DNA of 64,000 bases from Heyndrickxia shackletonii (GTDB taxonomy: Bacteria; Bacillota; Bacilli; Bacillales; Bacillaceae_C): assembly GCF_001420715.1 (NCBI RefSeq), contig NZ_LJJC01000004.1, positions 1,786,875-1,850,874 of the forward strand. Reading direction: 5' to 3'. This document shows positions 1 to 8,522 of the stretch, one piece after another (within the stretch, counting starts at the first letter, position 1; each line of letters begins with the position of its first letter). A program made the position numbers and the translations under genes. Below the pieces are notes generated by a model that was not told where the DNA came from, did no database searches, and saw only the letters and a list, made by a program, of their open reading frames with translations.

Positions 1-201
1 TTATCAGATGAAGAGCTTTTGATGGGGCCAATGTTAATAAAAGAAAAAAATAACGTTTTCCAAAAAAAATGGCATCAAGAAGTGGAACAATGGAAACGCA
101 TTATAAAATCCTTAGACCAAGCAGTAGAAACAGTGGAGACAACGGAAAAGAAAAATCAGCTTCAAAAAAATATTAGGATGGTAGAGGAGGTAATCTCTTG
201 A
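1..201 (+). CDS. trmK: tRNA (adenine(22)-N1)-methyltransferase, C-terminal part
   Basis: The window opens inside this gene, so only about 66 C-terminal residues are visible, ending at TGA 199-201. The reading frame is open from base 1. The tail has the charged helical character (GPMLIKEKNNVF, then Lys/Glu-rich) that I recognise from the C-terminal coiled coil of TrmK/YqfN, which methylates A22 in tRNA. The catalytic Rossmann domain lies outside the window. The stop overlaps the TTG start of the Nif3-like gene by four bases, as in the yqfN-yqfO pair of B. subtilis, so the two are probably translationally coupled. The identification rests on synteny plus the tail. Confidence 0.75.
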   Translation, partial: LSDEELLMGPMLIKEKNNVFQKKWHQEVEQWKRIIKSLDQAVETVETTEKKNQLQKNIRMVEEVIS

Positions 202-1316
202 AAAAAGTGAATGGACATGAGATCATTCAGCTATTTGAAAGCTTTTCGCCAAAGCAATATGCTATGGATGGAGACCCTATTGGATTACAGGTTGGTAAGC
301 TGAATCAGCCCGTAACAAAAGTGCTGGTTGCACTTGATGTTTTAGAAGAAGTAGTGGATGAAGCAATCGAAAATAATGTTCAGTTGATTATTGCCCATCA
401 TCCACCAATTTTTCGCCCCTTAAAAAAAATAACAACGGACACCCCTTCTGGCAGACTGATAGAAAAACTAATAAAACATGATATAGCTGTTTATGCTGCC
501 CATACAAATTTAGATGTGGCAACTGGTGGAGTTAACGATTTACTAGCAAGCGCATTAAAATTAGAAAATGTCGATATACTTGTTCCAACATTCGAACAAA
601 AACTAAAGAAACTTGCTGTCTATGTGCCGATCGAGAGTGAAAACGATGTAAGGTCAGCATTAGGCAAGGTCGGAGCCGGAGCAATTGGGCAATATAGCCA
701 TTGTTCTTTTACTTCTGAGGGAACAGGAAGATTTCTACCAGGTGAAAATACCAATCCTTTTATAGGGGAAGTAGGAAAATTAGAGGCAACAAAAGAAGTG
801 AAAATTGAAACTATCTTTCCGGATTATTTAGAGAAAAAAGTTTTATCCGCAATGATAAAAGCACATCCATATGAAGAAGTGGCATATGATATATATCCGC
901 TTGAAAACAAAGGTCCTAGTTTAGGGCTTGGCAGGATTGGAGTGCTGCCAGAATCCATGACCTTAGAACAATTTGCGCAGCATGTGAAAACTACCTTAGA
1001 TGTAAAAACAGTTCGTGTAGTAGGTAACCTGAACGATATAATCAAAAAAGTAGCTGTTCTAGGGGGAGACGGAAACAAATATTATCAACATGCAAAATTT
1101 AAAGGGGCAGATGTGTACGTAACAGGTGATGTATATTACCATACTGCTCACGATATGATGAATGCCGGCTTAAATGTAGTAGACCCAGGACATAATGTCG
1201 AAAAGGTAATGAAAAACGGAGTAGCGCAAATGTTAACAAAAATGTGTGAAGAAAAAGGGTTTGAAGTCTCGTTTATCGCTTCAGACATTCATACTGATCC
1301 ATTTACCTTCCTATAA
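198..1316 (+). CDS. yqfO: Nif3-like dinuclear metal centre protein YqfO
   Basis: 372 residues, the usual length for the Bacillus type of the NIF3/DUF34 family. Metal-binding His motifs are visible: IIAHHPPIF near residue 67, AAHTNLD near 100, and a C-terminal TGDVYYHTAHD and DPGHNVE. The middle (about 125-230) is the PII-like insertion found in YqfO-type members. Family members form hexameric toroids with a two-metal site. Older annotations call them GTP cyclohydrolase I type 2, but the cellular reaction is not settled. The start is TTG 198, preceded by AGAGGAGG. It overlaps trmK by four bases and ends at a bidirectional terminator shared with ispH. Confidence 0.92.
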   Translation: MKKVNGHEIIQLFESFSPKQYAMDGDPIGLQVGKLNQPVTKVLVALDVLEEVVDEAIENNVQLIIAHHPPIFRPLKKITTDTPSGRLIEKLIKHDIAVYAAHTNLDVATGGVNDLLASALKLENVDILVPTFEQKLKKLAVYVPIESENDVRSALGKVGAGAIGQYSHCSFTSEGTGRFLPGENTNPFIGEVGKLEATKEVKIETIFPDYLEKKVLSAMIKAHPYEEVAYDIYPLENKGPSLGLGRIGVLPESMTLEQFAQHVKTTLDVKTVRVVGNLNDIIKKVAVLGGDGNKYYQHAKFKGADVYVTGDVYYHTAHDMMNAGLNVVDPGHNVEKVMKNGVAQMLTKMCEEKGFEVSFIASDIHTDPFTFL

Positions 1317-1342
1317 AAAAAATCGGCCAAAGCCGATTTTTT
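1317..1342. terminator. Bidirectional terminator between yqfO and ispH
   Basis: An A-run, the stem ATCGGC, loop CAAA, stem GCCGAT and a T-run. The A/T flanks make it work as an intrinsic terminator on both strands, which suits the convergent genes on either side. Confidence 0.85.
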
Positions 1343-2300
1343 ATTTTAAAGTTTGTTCACTCAGTTTTTTAACTTTCGGAAGTATTTTATTTAAAGGTAC
1401 TTCCTTCTTTCTCGCCCAAGTCGTCTCGTCCATTGGATCATATTGTTCTAGAAATTGAATGACTTCCCGAACAATTGGAGTTGGGGTAGAAGCACCAGCT
1501 GTAACAGCTACTTTCTTCGCATCTTTTATCCAATCAAGTTGAATTTCTGAAATATCCGCTATTCTATAAGCCTTTGTACTTGCAATTTCCTCCGACACTT
1601 GTGCAAGTCTGTTGGAGTTGTTGCTTTTCGGGTCGCCAACTACTATTAGAACGTCAGCTTGACCTGCCTGATTTGCTACTGCTTCTTGTCTTACTTGCGT
1701 AGCTAAACAAATTTCTTTATGAATCTCCACATTAGGGTATTTTTCTTTTACTTTTTCCATAATGTGTTGAACATCCCATTGGCTCATCGTCGTTTGGTTT
1801 GTTACGATAATCTTTTCATTTTGGATGTTCAATTGATTAACATCCTCCAATGTTTCAACTAAATGAACAATGTCAGGTGCTACTCCAACAGCACCCTCTG
1901 GCTCTGGATGTCCTTTTTTTCCTATATAAATAACATCAAATCCCTGATCTTTTTTTTCTAAAATAAGATTATGTGTTTTTGTAACATCAGGGCAGGTTGC
2001 ATCAATTGTAACAAGACCTTTTTGCTTTGCTAGTTCCCGCACTTCCGGTGAAACACCATGTGCAGTAAAGATAACGGTTCCCTCATGTACTTTTTCAAGT
2101 ATCTCTTTCCGGTTTTTTCCGTCAAGAGTAATAATACCTTCTTCAGCAAATGCATCTGTAACATGCTTATTATGAACAATCATGCCCAATATATAGATTG
2201 GACGAGGTAATGATTTATCTAAAGCTGCATTACGTGCAACGACCATCGCATCAACGACGCCATAGCAATAACCGCGTGGGGATATTTTAATAACCTCCAT
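1341..2300 (-). CDS. ispH: 4-hydroxy-3-methylbut-2-enyl diphosphate reductase IspH
   Basis: 319 residues. This is the last enzyme of the MEP isoprenoid pathway and converts HMBPP into IPP and DMAPP using a [4Fe-4S] cluster. The three cluster cysteines are visible in [13 protein letters not shown] (Cys12), [12 protein letters not shown] and [13 protein letters not shown]. The substrate-contacting motifs [23 protein letters not shown] and [10 protein letters not shown] are intact. The start ATG is preceded by AAGGAGGA at good spacing. ispG, the preceding enzyme of the pathway, lies 6 kb away on the same strand, as in B. subtilis, but in a separate transcription unit. Confidence 0.97.
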   Translation of the reverse strand: MEVIKISPRGYCYGVVDAMVVARNAALDKSLPRPIYILGMIVHNKHVTDAFAEEGIITLDGKNRKEILEKVHEGTVIFTAHGVSPEVRELAKQKGLVTIDATCPDVTKTHNLILEKKDQGFDVIYIGKKGHPEPEGAVGVAPDIVHLVETLEDVNQLNIQNEKIIVTNQTTMSQWDVQHIMEKVKEKYPNVEIHKEICLATQVRQEAVANQAGQADVLIVVGDPKSNNSNRLAQVSEEIASTKAYRIADISEIQLDWIKDAKKVAVTAGASTPTPIVREVIQFLEQYDPMDETTWARKKEVPLNKILPKVKKLSEQTLK

Positions 2301-2504
2301 GAAAAATCCTCCTTGAGAATAAAAATATCCTCTTTAATCTATTACACATCAAAAATATTATATAAAAAAAGTGCATATATTACAAAGAAAAGATCAAATG
2401 TGTAATTGCCTGATTATCGATAGTAATGCTAAAAAAGTGAGATATTGTAAAACTCCTCCATTTAAAAAACGCTATGCGAAAAAAACACATAACGCCTATA
2501 CATT

Positions 2505-3308
2505 TTAAATATATAATTTTGGAACGGATGCACCCTTCTTATTTGAATTTAGGGTAACTCCTTTTCGGAAATCCTTTCCCGTGATTTTCTCATTGTCTTC
2601 CTTTTTAGCAGTAGAAGATCTTTTTGTCGTTTTCCTAGTTGTCTTCTTTTTTCCTTTATTGCTAGAGGAGGTTCTTTTTACTTGTTTCTTTCTCGAGGTG
2701 CTTTTCTCTTCAATTGCTGAAGATTCTTTTTCATTTTCGTTATTATCATCAGACGATTCATCGGTATTTGAACTATTTAAGCTTCTATACATTTTAATCA
2801 TCCCAGGCAGATTTCTAACTAACGGTCCATATTGCCTAACCATTGGTCCAACTTGACCAGCAGCTCGTAAAACTCCTTGTGTATTATTTAGGAATGTACT
2901 AATGGAACCGGGATTTGCTAAACTTCGTAAAAGACCTCCTCCACCACCGGTTGCTGCCCTGCTGAAACCCGCTGCTGCATTTGCAACATTACCAGCCCCT
3001 CCACCGGCACCACCGCCTGCACCGCCTAAACCGGCCCCTGCACGTGAAAAAAGTCTGGAAAGAAGACCTCCACCTCCGCCTCCTGCATTCATTCCGCCGG
3101 CACCCATTGGCATTCGACCTCCGAGACCAGCCATTCTGCCCATCATTTGCATTGGATTCTGGGCCATACCTCCACCTAACATATTTCCCGGTGATCTTCC
3201 AAGACCGCCTAATAGGTTAAATGGCGCTCTCGTCATTCCACCCATCTGCATAGGGACCCTCGCCATATTTCCAAGGAATGGTGGAAAACCTCCTGGTGGC
3301 ATATTCAT
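2505..3308 (-). CDS. yqfQ: YqfQ/VrrA-like low-complexity protein
   Basis: 267 residues. The N-terminal half (about 1-135) is very rich in Gly, Met, Pro and Ala, with runs such as AGAGLGGAGGGAGGG. A short more ordered part follows (about 136-180, NPGSISTFLNNTQGVL then LVRNLPGMIKMYRSLNSS), and then a Lys/Ser/Thr/Glu-rich tail. It resembles YqfQ of B. subtilis and VrrA of B. anthracis, whose gene contains a variable-number repeat. No function is established. The start ATG has AAGGAGG upstream. Position between ispH and cshB matches B. subtilis. No signal peptide is evident. Confidence 0.8.
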   Translation of the reverse strand: MNMPPGGFPPFLGNMARVPMQMGGMTRAPFNLLGGLGRSPGNMLGGGMAQNPMQMMGRMAGLGGRMPMGAGGMNAGGGGGGLLSRLFSRAGAGLGGAGGGAGGGAGNVANAAAGFSRAATGGGGGLLRSLANPGSISTFLNNTQGVLRAAGQVGPMVRQYGPLVRNLPGMIKMYRSLNSSNTDESSDDNNENEKESSAIEEKSTSRKKQVKRTSSSNKGKKKTTRKTTKRSSTAKKEDNEKITGKDFRKGVTLNSNKKGASVPKLYI

Positions 3309-3553
3309 ACCTCACGCCTCCTTTCTAGAAAACGAAATGCTCTATATTACAATATGCATAAAAGAAAAAAACGTCTTGTATTTCCATTGAATTATTATTC
3401 GCAATATAAATGACCTTCCTTCTTTTCTATAAAACCTCGGTCAGGGTGGAAGTTTTCTTGAATGTCGATTATAATAACAAAATGGACTTTTCATTTAACA
3501 CGCCTATTTTTCATTGTAAATAAAAGAAATTCCTTCACAAGGAGAGTGATATT

Positions 3554-4870
3554 TTGAGTGAAAATCGTTTTTCTATTTTCCACTTTAAACCATTCATTGA
3601 AAAAGCAATAAATGATCTTGGTTTTTATGAACCAACAGAAATTCAAAAGAAAATGATTCCAAATATTATGCGTGGAGAGAGTGCAATTGGACAATCCCAA
3701 ACTGGTACGGGAAAAACTCATGCCTATTTATTACCAATTATTCACTCCATTGATCCAGGCAAAGATGAGGTACAAGCTGTAATTACAGCTCCGACTCGGG
3801 AATTAGCCAGCCAAATTTACCAGGAAATCCAAAAGATAACGAAAGCAAATGAAGATTCCCAAAGTATCATTCATTCGCGCTTATTTATTGGAGGCACGGA
3901 TAAACAGCGAACGATCGAAAAGTTGAAGAAACAACCGCACATTGTTGTTGGAACTCCGGGAAGAATTAATGATTTAATAAGGGAACATGCTTTATTTGTT
4001 TATACAGCTAAAACACTTGTGGTGGATGAAGCTGACTTAATGCTGGATATGGGCTTTTTATTTGACGTGGATCAAATTGCTGGACGAATGCCAGAGGAAT
4101 TGCAAATGTTGGTGTTTTCAGCAACGATTCCGGAAAAAATGAAGCCTTTCTTAAAGAAATATATGGAAAATCCAACATACGAGCATGTACAGCCAAAACA
4201 TATATCCGCCGAAAATATTGAACATATTCTCGTTCCGTTAAAAAGTCGTGAAAAGATTGGACTACTATATGAAATTCTAGGGATGATTAATCCATATCTT
4301 GCCATTGTCTTTACGAATACAAAAGCAATGGCAGATCAAGTAGCGGATCAACTTATTGATAAAGGGATAAAGGTTGGGAAACTCCATGGAGATTTAACCC
4401 CACGGGAGCGTACAAAGGTAATGAAGCAAATTCGCAACCTTGATTTTCAATATATTATTGCTACTGATCTTGCTGCACGTGGAATTGATATAGAAGGCGT
4501 CAGTCATGTAATTAATTATGAGCTTCCACAAGATTTGGACTTTTATATCCATCGCGCAGGAAGAACAGCTCGGGCTGGTGCTTCCGGAATCGCCTTAACC
4601 ATATACGAGACATCTGATGAAGATGCATTAAATCGTTTGGAGAAAATGGGAATTCATTTTCTATATCAGGATATTAACAAGGGAGAATGGATTCAGCTTG
4701 AAGATCGAAACAAACGAAGTAAGAGAAAGAAAACGCAAGATGAAATCGAAGAAAAAGCGAGAAACTTGGTGAAAAAGCCGAAAAAGGTAAAACCGGGTTA
4801 TAAGAAGAAAATAAATAGACAAGTAGAACAAATCAAGAAAAGGGAACGAAGACTTCAAAAACGCAAATAG
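3554..4870 (+). CDS. cshB: DEAD-box RNA helicase CshB
   Basis: 438 residues. All helicase motifs are present in order: Q motif (FYEPTEIQKKMIP), motif I (SQTGTGKT, about 55), PTRELA, TPGR, motif II as VDEAD (about 160), SAT, and in the second RecA domain TNTK, ATDLAARGIDIEG and HRAGRTAR. A Lys/Arg-rich tail (about 385-438) is typical of RNA-binding extensions. CshB (YqfR) is one of the B. subtilis DEAD-box helicases linked to cold growth and RNA turnover. Start TTG 3554 with AAGGAGAG upstream. It lies between yqfQ and nfo, as expected. Confidence 0.93.
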   Translation: MSENRFSIFHFKPFIEKAINDLGFYEPTEIQKKMIPNIMRGESAIGQSQTGTGKTHAYLLPIIHSIDPGKDEVQAVITAPTRELASQIYQEIQKITKANEDSQSIIHSRLFIGGTDKQRTIEKLKKQPHIVVGTPGRINDLIREHALFVYTAKTLVVDEADLMLDMGFLFDVDQIAGRMPEELQMLVFSATIPEKMKPFLKKYMENPTYEHVQPKHISAENIEHILVPLKSREKIGLLYEILGMINPYLAIVFTNTKAMADQVADQLIDKGIKVGKLHGDLTPRERTKVMKQIRNLDFQYIIATDLAARGIDIEGVSHVINYELPQDLDFYIHRAGRTARAGASGIALTIYETSDEDALNRLEKMGIHFLYQDINKGEWIQLEDRNKRSKRKKTQDEIEEKARNLVKKPKKVKPGYKKKINRQVEQIKKRERRLQKRK

Positions 4871-4933
4871 AAATTTGAAGAGAGTGTTTTCGCTATTGTC
4901 GCTTGCAGTCTTTAGAAGTAAATCCGAAGTATG

Positions 4934-4976
4934 CTTGGCTTTGGGGAATCTTTTCTTGCCAAGTTTATTTATTTTT
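4934..4976 (+). terminator. Putative terminator after cshB
   Basis: CTTGGC at 4934 can pair with GCCAAG at 4958-4963, with extra pairing inside, followed by a T-rich stretch. The stem is interrupted, so this is weaker than the other terminators here. Confidence 0.45.
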
Positions 4977-5060
4977 TAACCATTTAAGGTTGTTATCTAG
5001 ATTTCATATACAAAAGAAATAAAATTTAAGAAAAGAGCCTTTGAAAGGGAGTTGTGAGAA

Positions 5061-5954
5061 ATGGTTAAATTGGGATCACATGTTTCCATGAGTGGAAAAA
5101 AGATGCTACTTGCAGCTAGTGAAGAAGCGGTATCGTATGGTGCTAATACATTCATGATCTATACTGGTGCACCTCAAAATACAAGACGGAAAAAAATTGA
5201 AGACTTGAATATTGAGGCTGGACTGGCACACATGAAAGAGCATGGTATTGATGAAATTATTGTTCATGCACCATATATTATTAATATTGGAAATGCAGTA
5301 AATCCGAGTACTTTTGAACTTGGAGTAAATTTTCTTCGATCCGAAATCGAACGGACAGAAGCCATCGGTGCAAAACAAATCGTTTTACATCCTGGAGCAC
5401 ATGTAGGCGAAGGCACAGAAATAGGAATTAAGAAAATTATTGAAGGTTTAAATGAAGTTTTAACTGGTAATGAAAAAGTCCAAATCGCCTTAGAGACTAT
5501 GGCAGGTAAAGGATCCGAATGCGGACGTTCCTTTGAAGAGCTTGCTCAGATTTTTGATGGTGTAAAACATAATGATCGATTATCAGTTTGTTTTGATACA
5601 TGTCATACTCATGATGCTGGATATGATGTTGTCCATAATTTCGATGGCGTATTAGATGAATTTGATAAAATTCTTGGGATTGATAAAATGAAAGTACTGC
5701 ACATCAATGACAGCAAGAACATATGCGGAGCAAGTAAGGATCGTCATGAAAATATTGGTTTTGGTCACATTGGCTTTGATGCTTTAAGTTATATTGTTCA
5801 CCACGATCAGTTGAAGGACATTCCGAAAATACTTGAAACGCCATATGTAGGGGAAGACAAAAACAATAAAAAAGCGCCTTATAAGCATGAAATTGCGATG
5901 TTAAGGAATAAAAAATTTGAGGAAAATTTATTAGAAACCATCATGAATGATTAA
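5061..5954 (+). CDS. nfo: Endonuclease IV (AP endonuclease)
   Basis: 297 residues. This Zn-dependent TIM-barrel AP endonuclease cuts 5' of abasic sites in base-excision repair. The metal ligands are recognisable in order: [54 protein letters not shown] and LETPYV. Start ATG with AAAGGGAG upstream. In Bacillus this enzyme (YqfS) also protects spore DNA. The gene stands alone, closed by a strong terminator that overlaps its stop codon. Confidence 0.96.
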   Translation: MVKLGSHVSMSGKKMLLAASEEAVSYGANTFMIYTGAPQNTRRKKIEDLNIEAGLAHMKEHGIDEIIVHAPYIINIGNAVNPSTFELGVNFLRSEIERTEAIGAKQIVLHPGAHVGEGTEIGIKKIIEGLNEVLTGNEKVQIALETMAGKGSECGRSFEELAQIFDGVKHNDRLSVCFDTCHTHDAGYDVVHNFDGVLDEFDKILGIDKMKVLHINDSKNICGASKDRHENIGFGHIGFDALSYIVHHDQLKDIPKILETPYVGEDKNNKKAPYKHEIAMLRNKKFEENLLETIMND

Positions 5955-5990
5955 TAAGAAGATCGGATTAGCCTCCGATCTTCTTATTTT
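5953..5990. terminator. Terminator between nfo and yqfT
   Basis: A 15-bp perfect stem (5953-5967 with 5974-5988, core AGAAGATCGGA) with loop TTAGCC and a following T-run. It can serve both convergent genes and includes the nfo stop codon. Confidence 0.9.
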
Positions 5991-5992
5991 TA

Positions 5993-6247
5993 TTACTTGG
6001 TAAATTGCACTAGAACCTTATTTATTTCTTTAGCTATTTCAGGACTCGTAAGCTTTGCTACATCTTTAACAGCCTTTGCTCGGTCACTGTCACTAAAAAT
6101 ATTGAGATTTTTACCTCGTAAGTAGGCTGCAATTTTACTGGCATCCGCTTTCGTTAATTTAACATTAAATTGTTTTGCATACTTAAGTAATTCATCACCT
6201 GTGATTATGTTGATTTTGTAATTAATCACATTTTGTAATAATTTCAT
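5993..6247 (-). CDS. yqfT: DUF2624 protein YqfT
   Basis: 84 residues, cytosolic and Lys-rich. The pattern IITGDELLKYAKQF, then ADASKIAAYLRGKN, then FSDSDRAKAVKDVAKLTSPE matches the small DUF2624 family (YqfT), which has no known function and occurs in Bacillales next to nfo. It looks like a helical protein with tandem helix-turn-helix-like segments; that part is inference. Start ATG with AAGGAGGGAG upstream. Confidence 0.85.
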   Translation of the reverse strand: MKLLQNVINYKINIITGDELLKYAKQFNVKLTKADASKIAAYLRGKNLNIFSDSDRAKAVKDVAKLTSPEIAKEINKVLVQFTK

Positions 6248-6350
6248 CGCACATCACTCCCTCCTTGAAACATATGAAGGGGACACAAAAAATGTTCCTA
6301 TTTTTATAGGCAATTTCTCAAACGAAAACAATATTTTGCAAGGAAAAAAT

Positions 6351-6379
6351 TTTACAGACTGCTTGATTTGAGGTATACT
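6351..6379 (+). promoter_or_regulatory. Sigma-A promoter of the former znuCB-zur operon
   Basis: A -35 box TTTACA (6351-6356), a 17-bp spacer and a -10 box TATACT (6374-6379). It faces the znuC remnant and then zur. No terminator is visible before zur. Confidence 0.65.
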
Positions 6380-6394
6380 CATAAATGTTCTAAA

Positions 6395-6409
6395 TCGGAA
6401 TGATTATTA
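6395..6409 (+). promoter_or_regulatory. Putative Zur operator
   Basis: TCGGAATGATTATTA matches the Bacillus Zur box pattern TCGTAATnATTACGA at 11 of 14 defined positions. It lies about 15 bases after the -10 box, where bound Zur would block transcription. Confidence 0.55.
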
Positions 6410-6428
6410 TCGAAAGGGAGAACATTCT

Positions 6429-6624
6429 TTGGAAAATCCGATTATTAATGTAAAAAATATCAGCTTTCGATACGAACGTGAATATATTATTGAAAATATA
6501 AACCTATCTGTACTATGTGGAGCTTTTTTTAACGCTTGTTGGTCCAAATGGATCAGGTAATTCCACTTTGTTAAGTAGCCGCAAGTATGAGATTTTTGTG
6601 AAGGGGTTTAAACAAACGATTTAA
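6429..6624 (+). pseudogene. Decayed znuC (zinc ABC transporter ATPase), N-terminal remnant
   Basis: A TTG start with a good SD (AAAGGGAG) opens ENPIINVKNISFRYERE and NINLSVLCGAFF, the N-terminus of a metal-type ABC ATPase. The T-run at 6524-6530 has seven T where six would keep the frame. After the shift the next frame continues with LTLVGPNGSGNSTLL, a Walker A motif whose Lys codon has become Asn (AAT). Homology is then lost after about five more codons, and that frame stops at 6622-6624. About three quarters of the expected gene is deleted. Three independent lesions (frameshift, Walker A change, truncation) make a working gene very unlikely. Confidence 0.85.
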
Positions 6625-6641
6625 ATTCCATTATTCTTTGA

Positions 6642-6797
6642 GAGATATCTGTTATCAATGGATTAATAAACGGATTTTATTTAATTTGGCTCACAAGTGG
6701 AACCATTGTGATGATTTCCATTATATTATTACTAATTTCTTTTCTCATAAAACGCACTGAAAAACATTTATTAACGACAAGGGAAGAAGAGGTGTAA
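6642..6797 (+). pseudogene. Decayed znuB (zinc ABC transporter permease), C-terminal remnant
   Basis: An open stretch without a start codon encodes VINGLINGFYLIWLTSGT, then a hydrophobic segment, then FLIKRTEKHLLTTREEEV and a stop. This is the last transmembrane segment and tail of a ZnuB-type permease. It directly precedes zur, the place znuB has in Bacillus species with a znuC-znuB-zur operon. The rest of the permease is gone, so one or more internal deletions joined the start of znuC to the end of znuB. Confidence 0.8.
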
Positions 6798-6803
6798 TGT
6801 GGC

Positions 6804-7229
6804 ATGCACTTAGCAGAAGCTATGCAAACACTTAAGGAAAAAGGGTATAAGCATACGGGGAAACGAGAACAAATGCTAGAGCTATTTGCTTCCAATAATA
6901 AGTATTTAACTGCAAAAGATGTTCTAGAATATATGAAAGAGGATTATCCGGGTTTAAGCTTTGATACAATATATCGCAATCTGTCCTTATTCGCTGAGTT
7001 AGAAATCCTAGAAGCCACGGAGTTATCTGGGGAAAAGCACTTTCGATTCAGTTGTTCGACGAATAATCACCATCATCATTTTATTTGTTTGGATTGCGGA
7101 AAAACGAAAGAAATTGAAATTTGTCCGATGAATCATATTGAGGAAGATATGAAAGGATATGAAGTATCAGGACATAAATTTGAAATTTATGGCAAATGCC
7201 CTGATTGTATAACCCATCATCAAATGTAA
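6804..7229 (+). CDS. zur: Zinc uptake regulator Zur (Fur family)
   Basis: 141 residues. An N-terminal winged helix (to about 80; [23 protein letters not shown]) is followed by the dimerisation domain with the metal ligands [20 protein letters not shown] and CPDC. The [11 protein letters not shown] and [10 protein letters not shown] features closely match Zur (YqfV) of B. subtilis, which represses zinc uptake when zinc is plentiful. ATG 6804 is in frame with the upstream znuB remnant but after its stop. An SD-like AGAGG lies upstream. The znuCB genes it would normally control are broken here, so its targets must lie elsewhere, and it may now mainly repress itself. Confidence 0.93.
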   Translation: MHLAEAMQTLKEKGYKHTGKREQMLELFASNNKYLTAKDVLEYMKEDYPGLSFDTIYRNLSLFAELEILEATELSGEKHFRFSCSTNNHHHHFICLDCGKTKEIEICPMNHIEEDMKGYEVSGHKFEIYGKCPDCITHHQM

Positions 7230-7266
7230 AAAATCATAAGGAGTATGTTTCCTTATGATTTTATTT
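7228..7266. terminator. Terminator between zur and yqfW
   Basis: Stem AAAATCATAAGGA / TCCTTATGATTTT around loop GTATGTT, then T-rich. It is symmetric and serves both convergent genes. Confidence 0.85.
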
Positions 7267-7825
7267 TAACCCAATTATTTATCCAAGCATCTGCCTCGCT
7301 CCAATTTTTTACTCTAATAACACCTTCAGGAATGGGATCTCGGTTATATGGGGTATCAAACAAAATAACTGGAATGCCTAATTCTTCATGAATCATGACA
7401 GCATTATCATGTTTATCCTCGAAGAATACATCTACATTATATTTTTTTGCCGTTTCCACTTTATGATGGGATCCAATTAATTCAATATGGTGATATTTAA
7501 TATCATTTTGATTAAACCAAGTATTTGTTACTTCAAGAAGATTCGAACTCCTTGCACTGATAAAATATAATTCAAATTCTTCTTTCCATTTATTTAAAAC
7601 CTCTTTTGCTCCCACTGCAAGCGGTGACTGTGCGTAAATGACCGGTTCTGTTTTAATGAACCATTCATAAAATTCATCAGCAGGGATATCAATAACATTT
7701 GTTAGTTCATACTCTGTGATATCATCCAACGTTAAATTTAATTGATATTCTTTGTTGATGAATGGCAATAGTGCATCTGGACTTGTAACCGTGCCGTCTA
7801 TGTCAATGCCAAATCTCTTTTTCAT
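7253..7825 (-). CDS. yqfW: Putative 5'(3')-deoxyribonucleotidase-type HAD protein YqfW
   Basis: 190 residues. The HAD phosphatase motif I FGIDIDGTVTSPD begins at residue 5 (nucleophile Asp plus second Asp), motif II is in FYFISARSS-like FELYFISARSSN, and the acidic motif is VDVFFEDKHDNAV. This fits the NT5C-like nucleotidase family to which B. subtilis YqfW is assigned. The substrate has not been shown. Start ATG with AAGGAG upstream. Position after zur and before yqfX matches B. subtilis. Confidence 0.85.
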   Translation of the reverse strand: MKKRFGIDIDGTVTSPDALLPFINKEYQLNLTLDDITEYELTNVIDIPADEFYEWFIKTEPVIYAQSPLAVGAKEVLNKWKEEFELYFISARSSNLLEVTNTWFNQNDIKYHHIELIGSHHKVETAKKYNVDVFFEDKHDNAVMIHEELGIPVILFDTPYNRDPIPEGVIRVKNWSEADAWINNWVKIKS

Positions 7826-8025
7826 AAAGATGATACTCCTTAAGCGTAATTTTTAAATAAGCTAAAAATGCTACTAACAAAGTTTAACATATAATGTATA
7901 AACCTGCGAAAAATATTGTATTTTTCCTTTAAATAGTTGCGTAATAACTCAACGGTATAAATAGGCTTTGAAAAGCACATATTATAAATGCTCCTGCTCT
8001 TACTCTAGAAAGTGAGGGGATAGCA

Positions 8026-8457
8026 TTGAAAGAAGATACACGTTATGACAAGCTTGATAATGAAGTACATGATGTCGAAGATGATCACGATATACATGAT
8101 GCAGAAGATTTAGATAACATGTATGGAGCTCGAAAAGTCGACGATAATCATCATGATTTTGATGAAGAAGCAGCTGCAGAAATTGCAACACCTGTTCAAA
8201 TGAATCGGTATGAACGATATGAGGATAGGGAAGATAATGACAGGAATGATGTGGATACTGGTGGTCGGGCAATTGGCTGGGCCGCTTTAGCATTATCGAT
8301 CATATCATTATTTGTGTTACCGGTAATATTAGGTGCAGCAGCAGTTGTTCTTGGTTTTGTAGCCCGTCATAAGGGTGCTGGAACCTTAGGGGCATGGAGT
8401 ATTGGTATTGGGGTCGTTTCCATCATCATAGGGATATTTGTTCTTCCATTTTTTTAA
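8026..8457 (+). CDS. yqfX: Small membrane protein YqfX
   Basis: 143 residues in two halves. Residues 1-80 are strongly acidic and His/Asp-rich (DVEDDHDIHDAEDL). Residues 85-143 hold two hydrophobic Gly/Ala-rich segments (AIGWAALALSIISLFVLP and GIGVVSIIIGIFVLPFF) separated by VARHKGAG, a DUF4190-like hairpin. It matches the layout of B. subtilis YqfX, function unknown. The acidic His-rich part could bind cations, which is inference only. Start TTG 8026 with GTGAGGGG upstream. The neighbour yqfW is divergent. Confidence 0.8.
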   Translation: MKEDTRYDKLDNEVHDVEDDHDIHDAEDLDNMYGARKVDDNHHDFDEEAAAEIATPVQMNRYERYEDREDNDRNDVDTGGRAIGWAALALSIISLFVLPVILGAAAVVLGFVARHKGAGTLGAWSIGIGVVSIIIGIFVLPFF

Positions 8458-8489
8458 ATGGAGTTCCATTTGTATCGTAGGAGCTAAAA

Positions 8490-8522
8490 AAAAGAGCGTG
8501 CCAATTGGCCACGCTCTTTTCT
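8490..8522. terminator. Terminator between yqfX and ispG
   Basis: Stem AAAAGAGCGTG / CACGCTCTTTT around CCAATTGGC. A-run and T-run flanks allow termination on both strands. Confidence 0.9.

Noticed and set aside
2902-3390. Long plus-strand frame opposite yqfQ, rich in Pro
   Set aside because: It is the complement of the Gly-rich yqfQ coding region; Pro runs mirror Gly codons. It has no SD or homology.
6993-7229. Zur possibly being Fur or PerR
   Set aside because: Sequence features ([11 protein letters not shown], four-His run, [11 protein letters not shown]) and the znu remnants fit Zur better.
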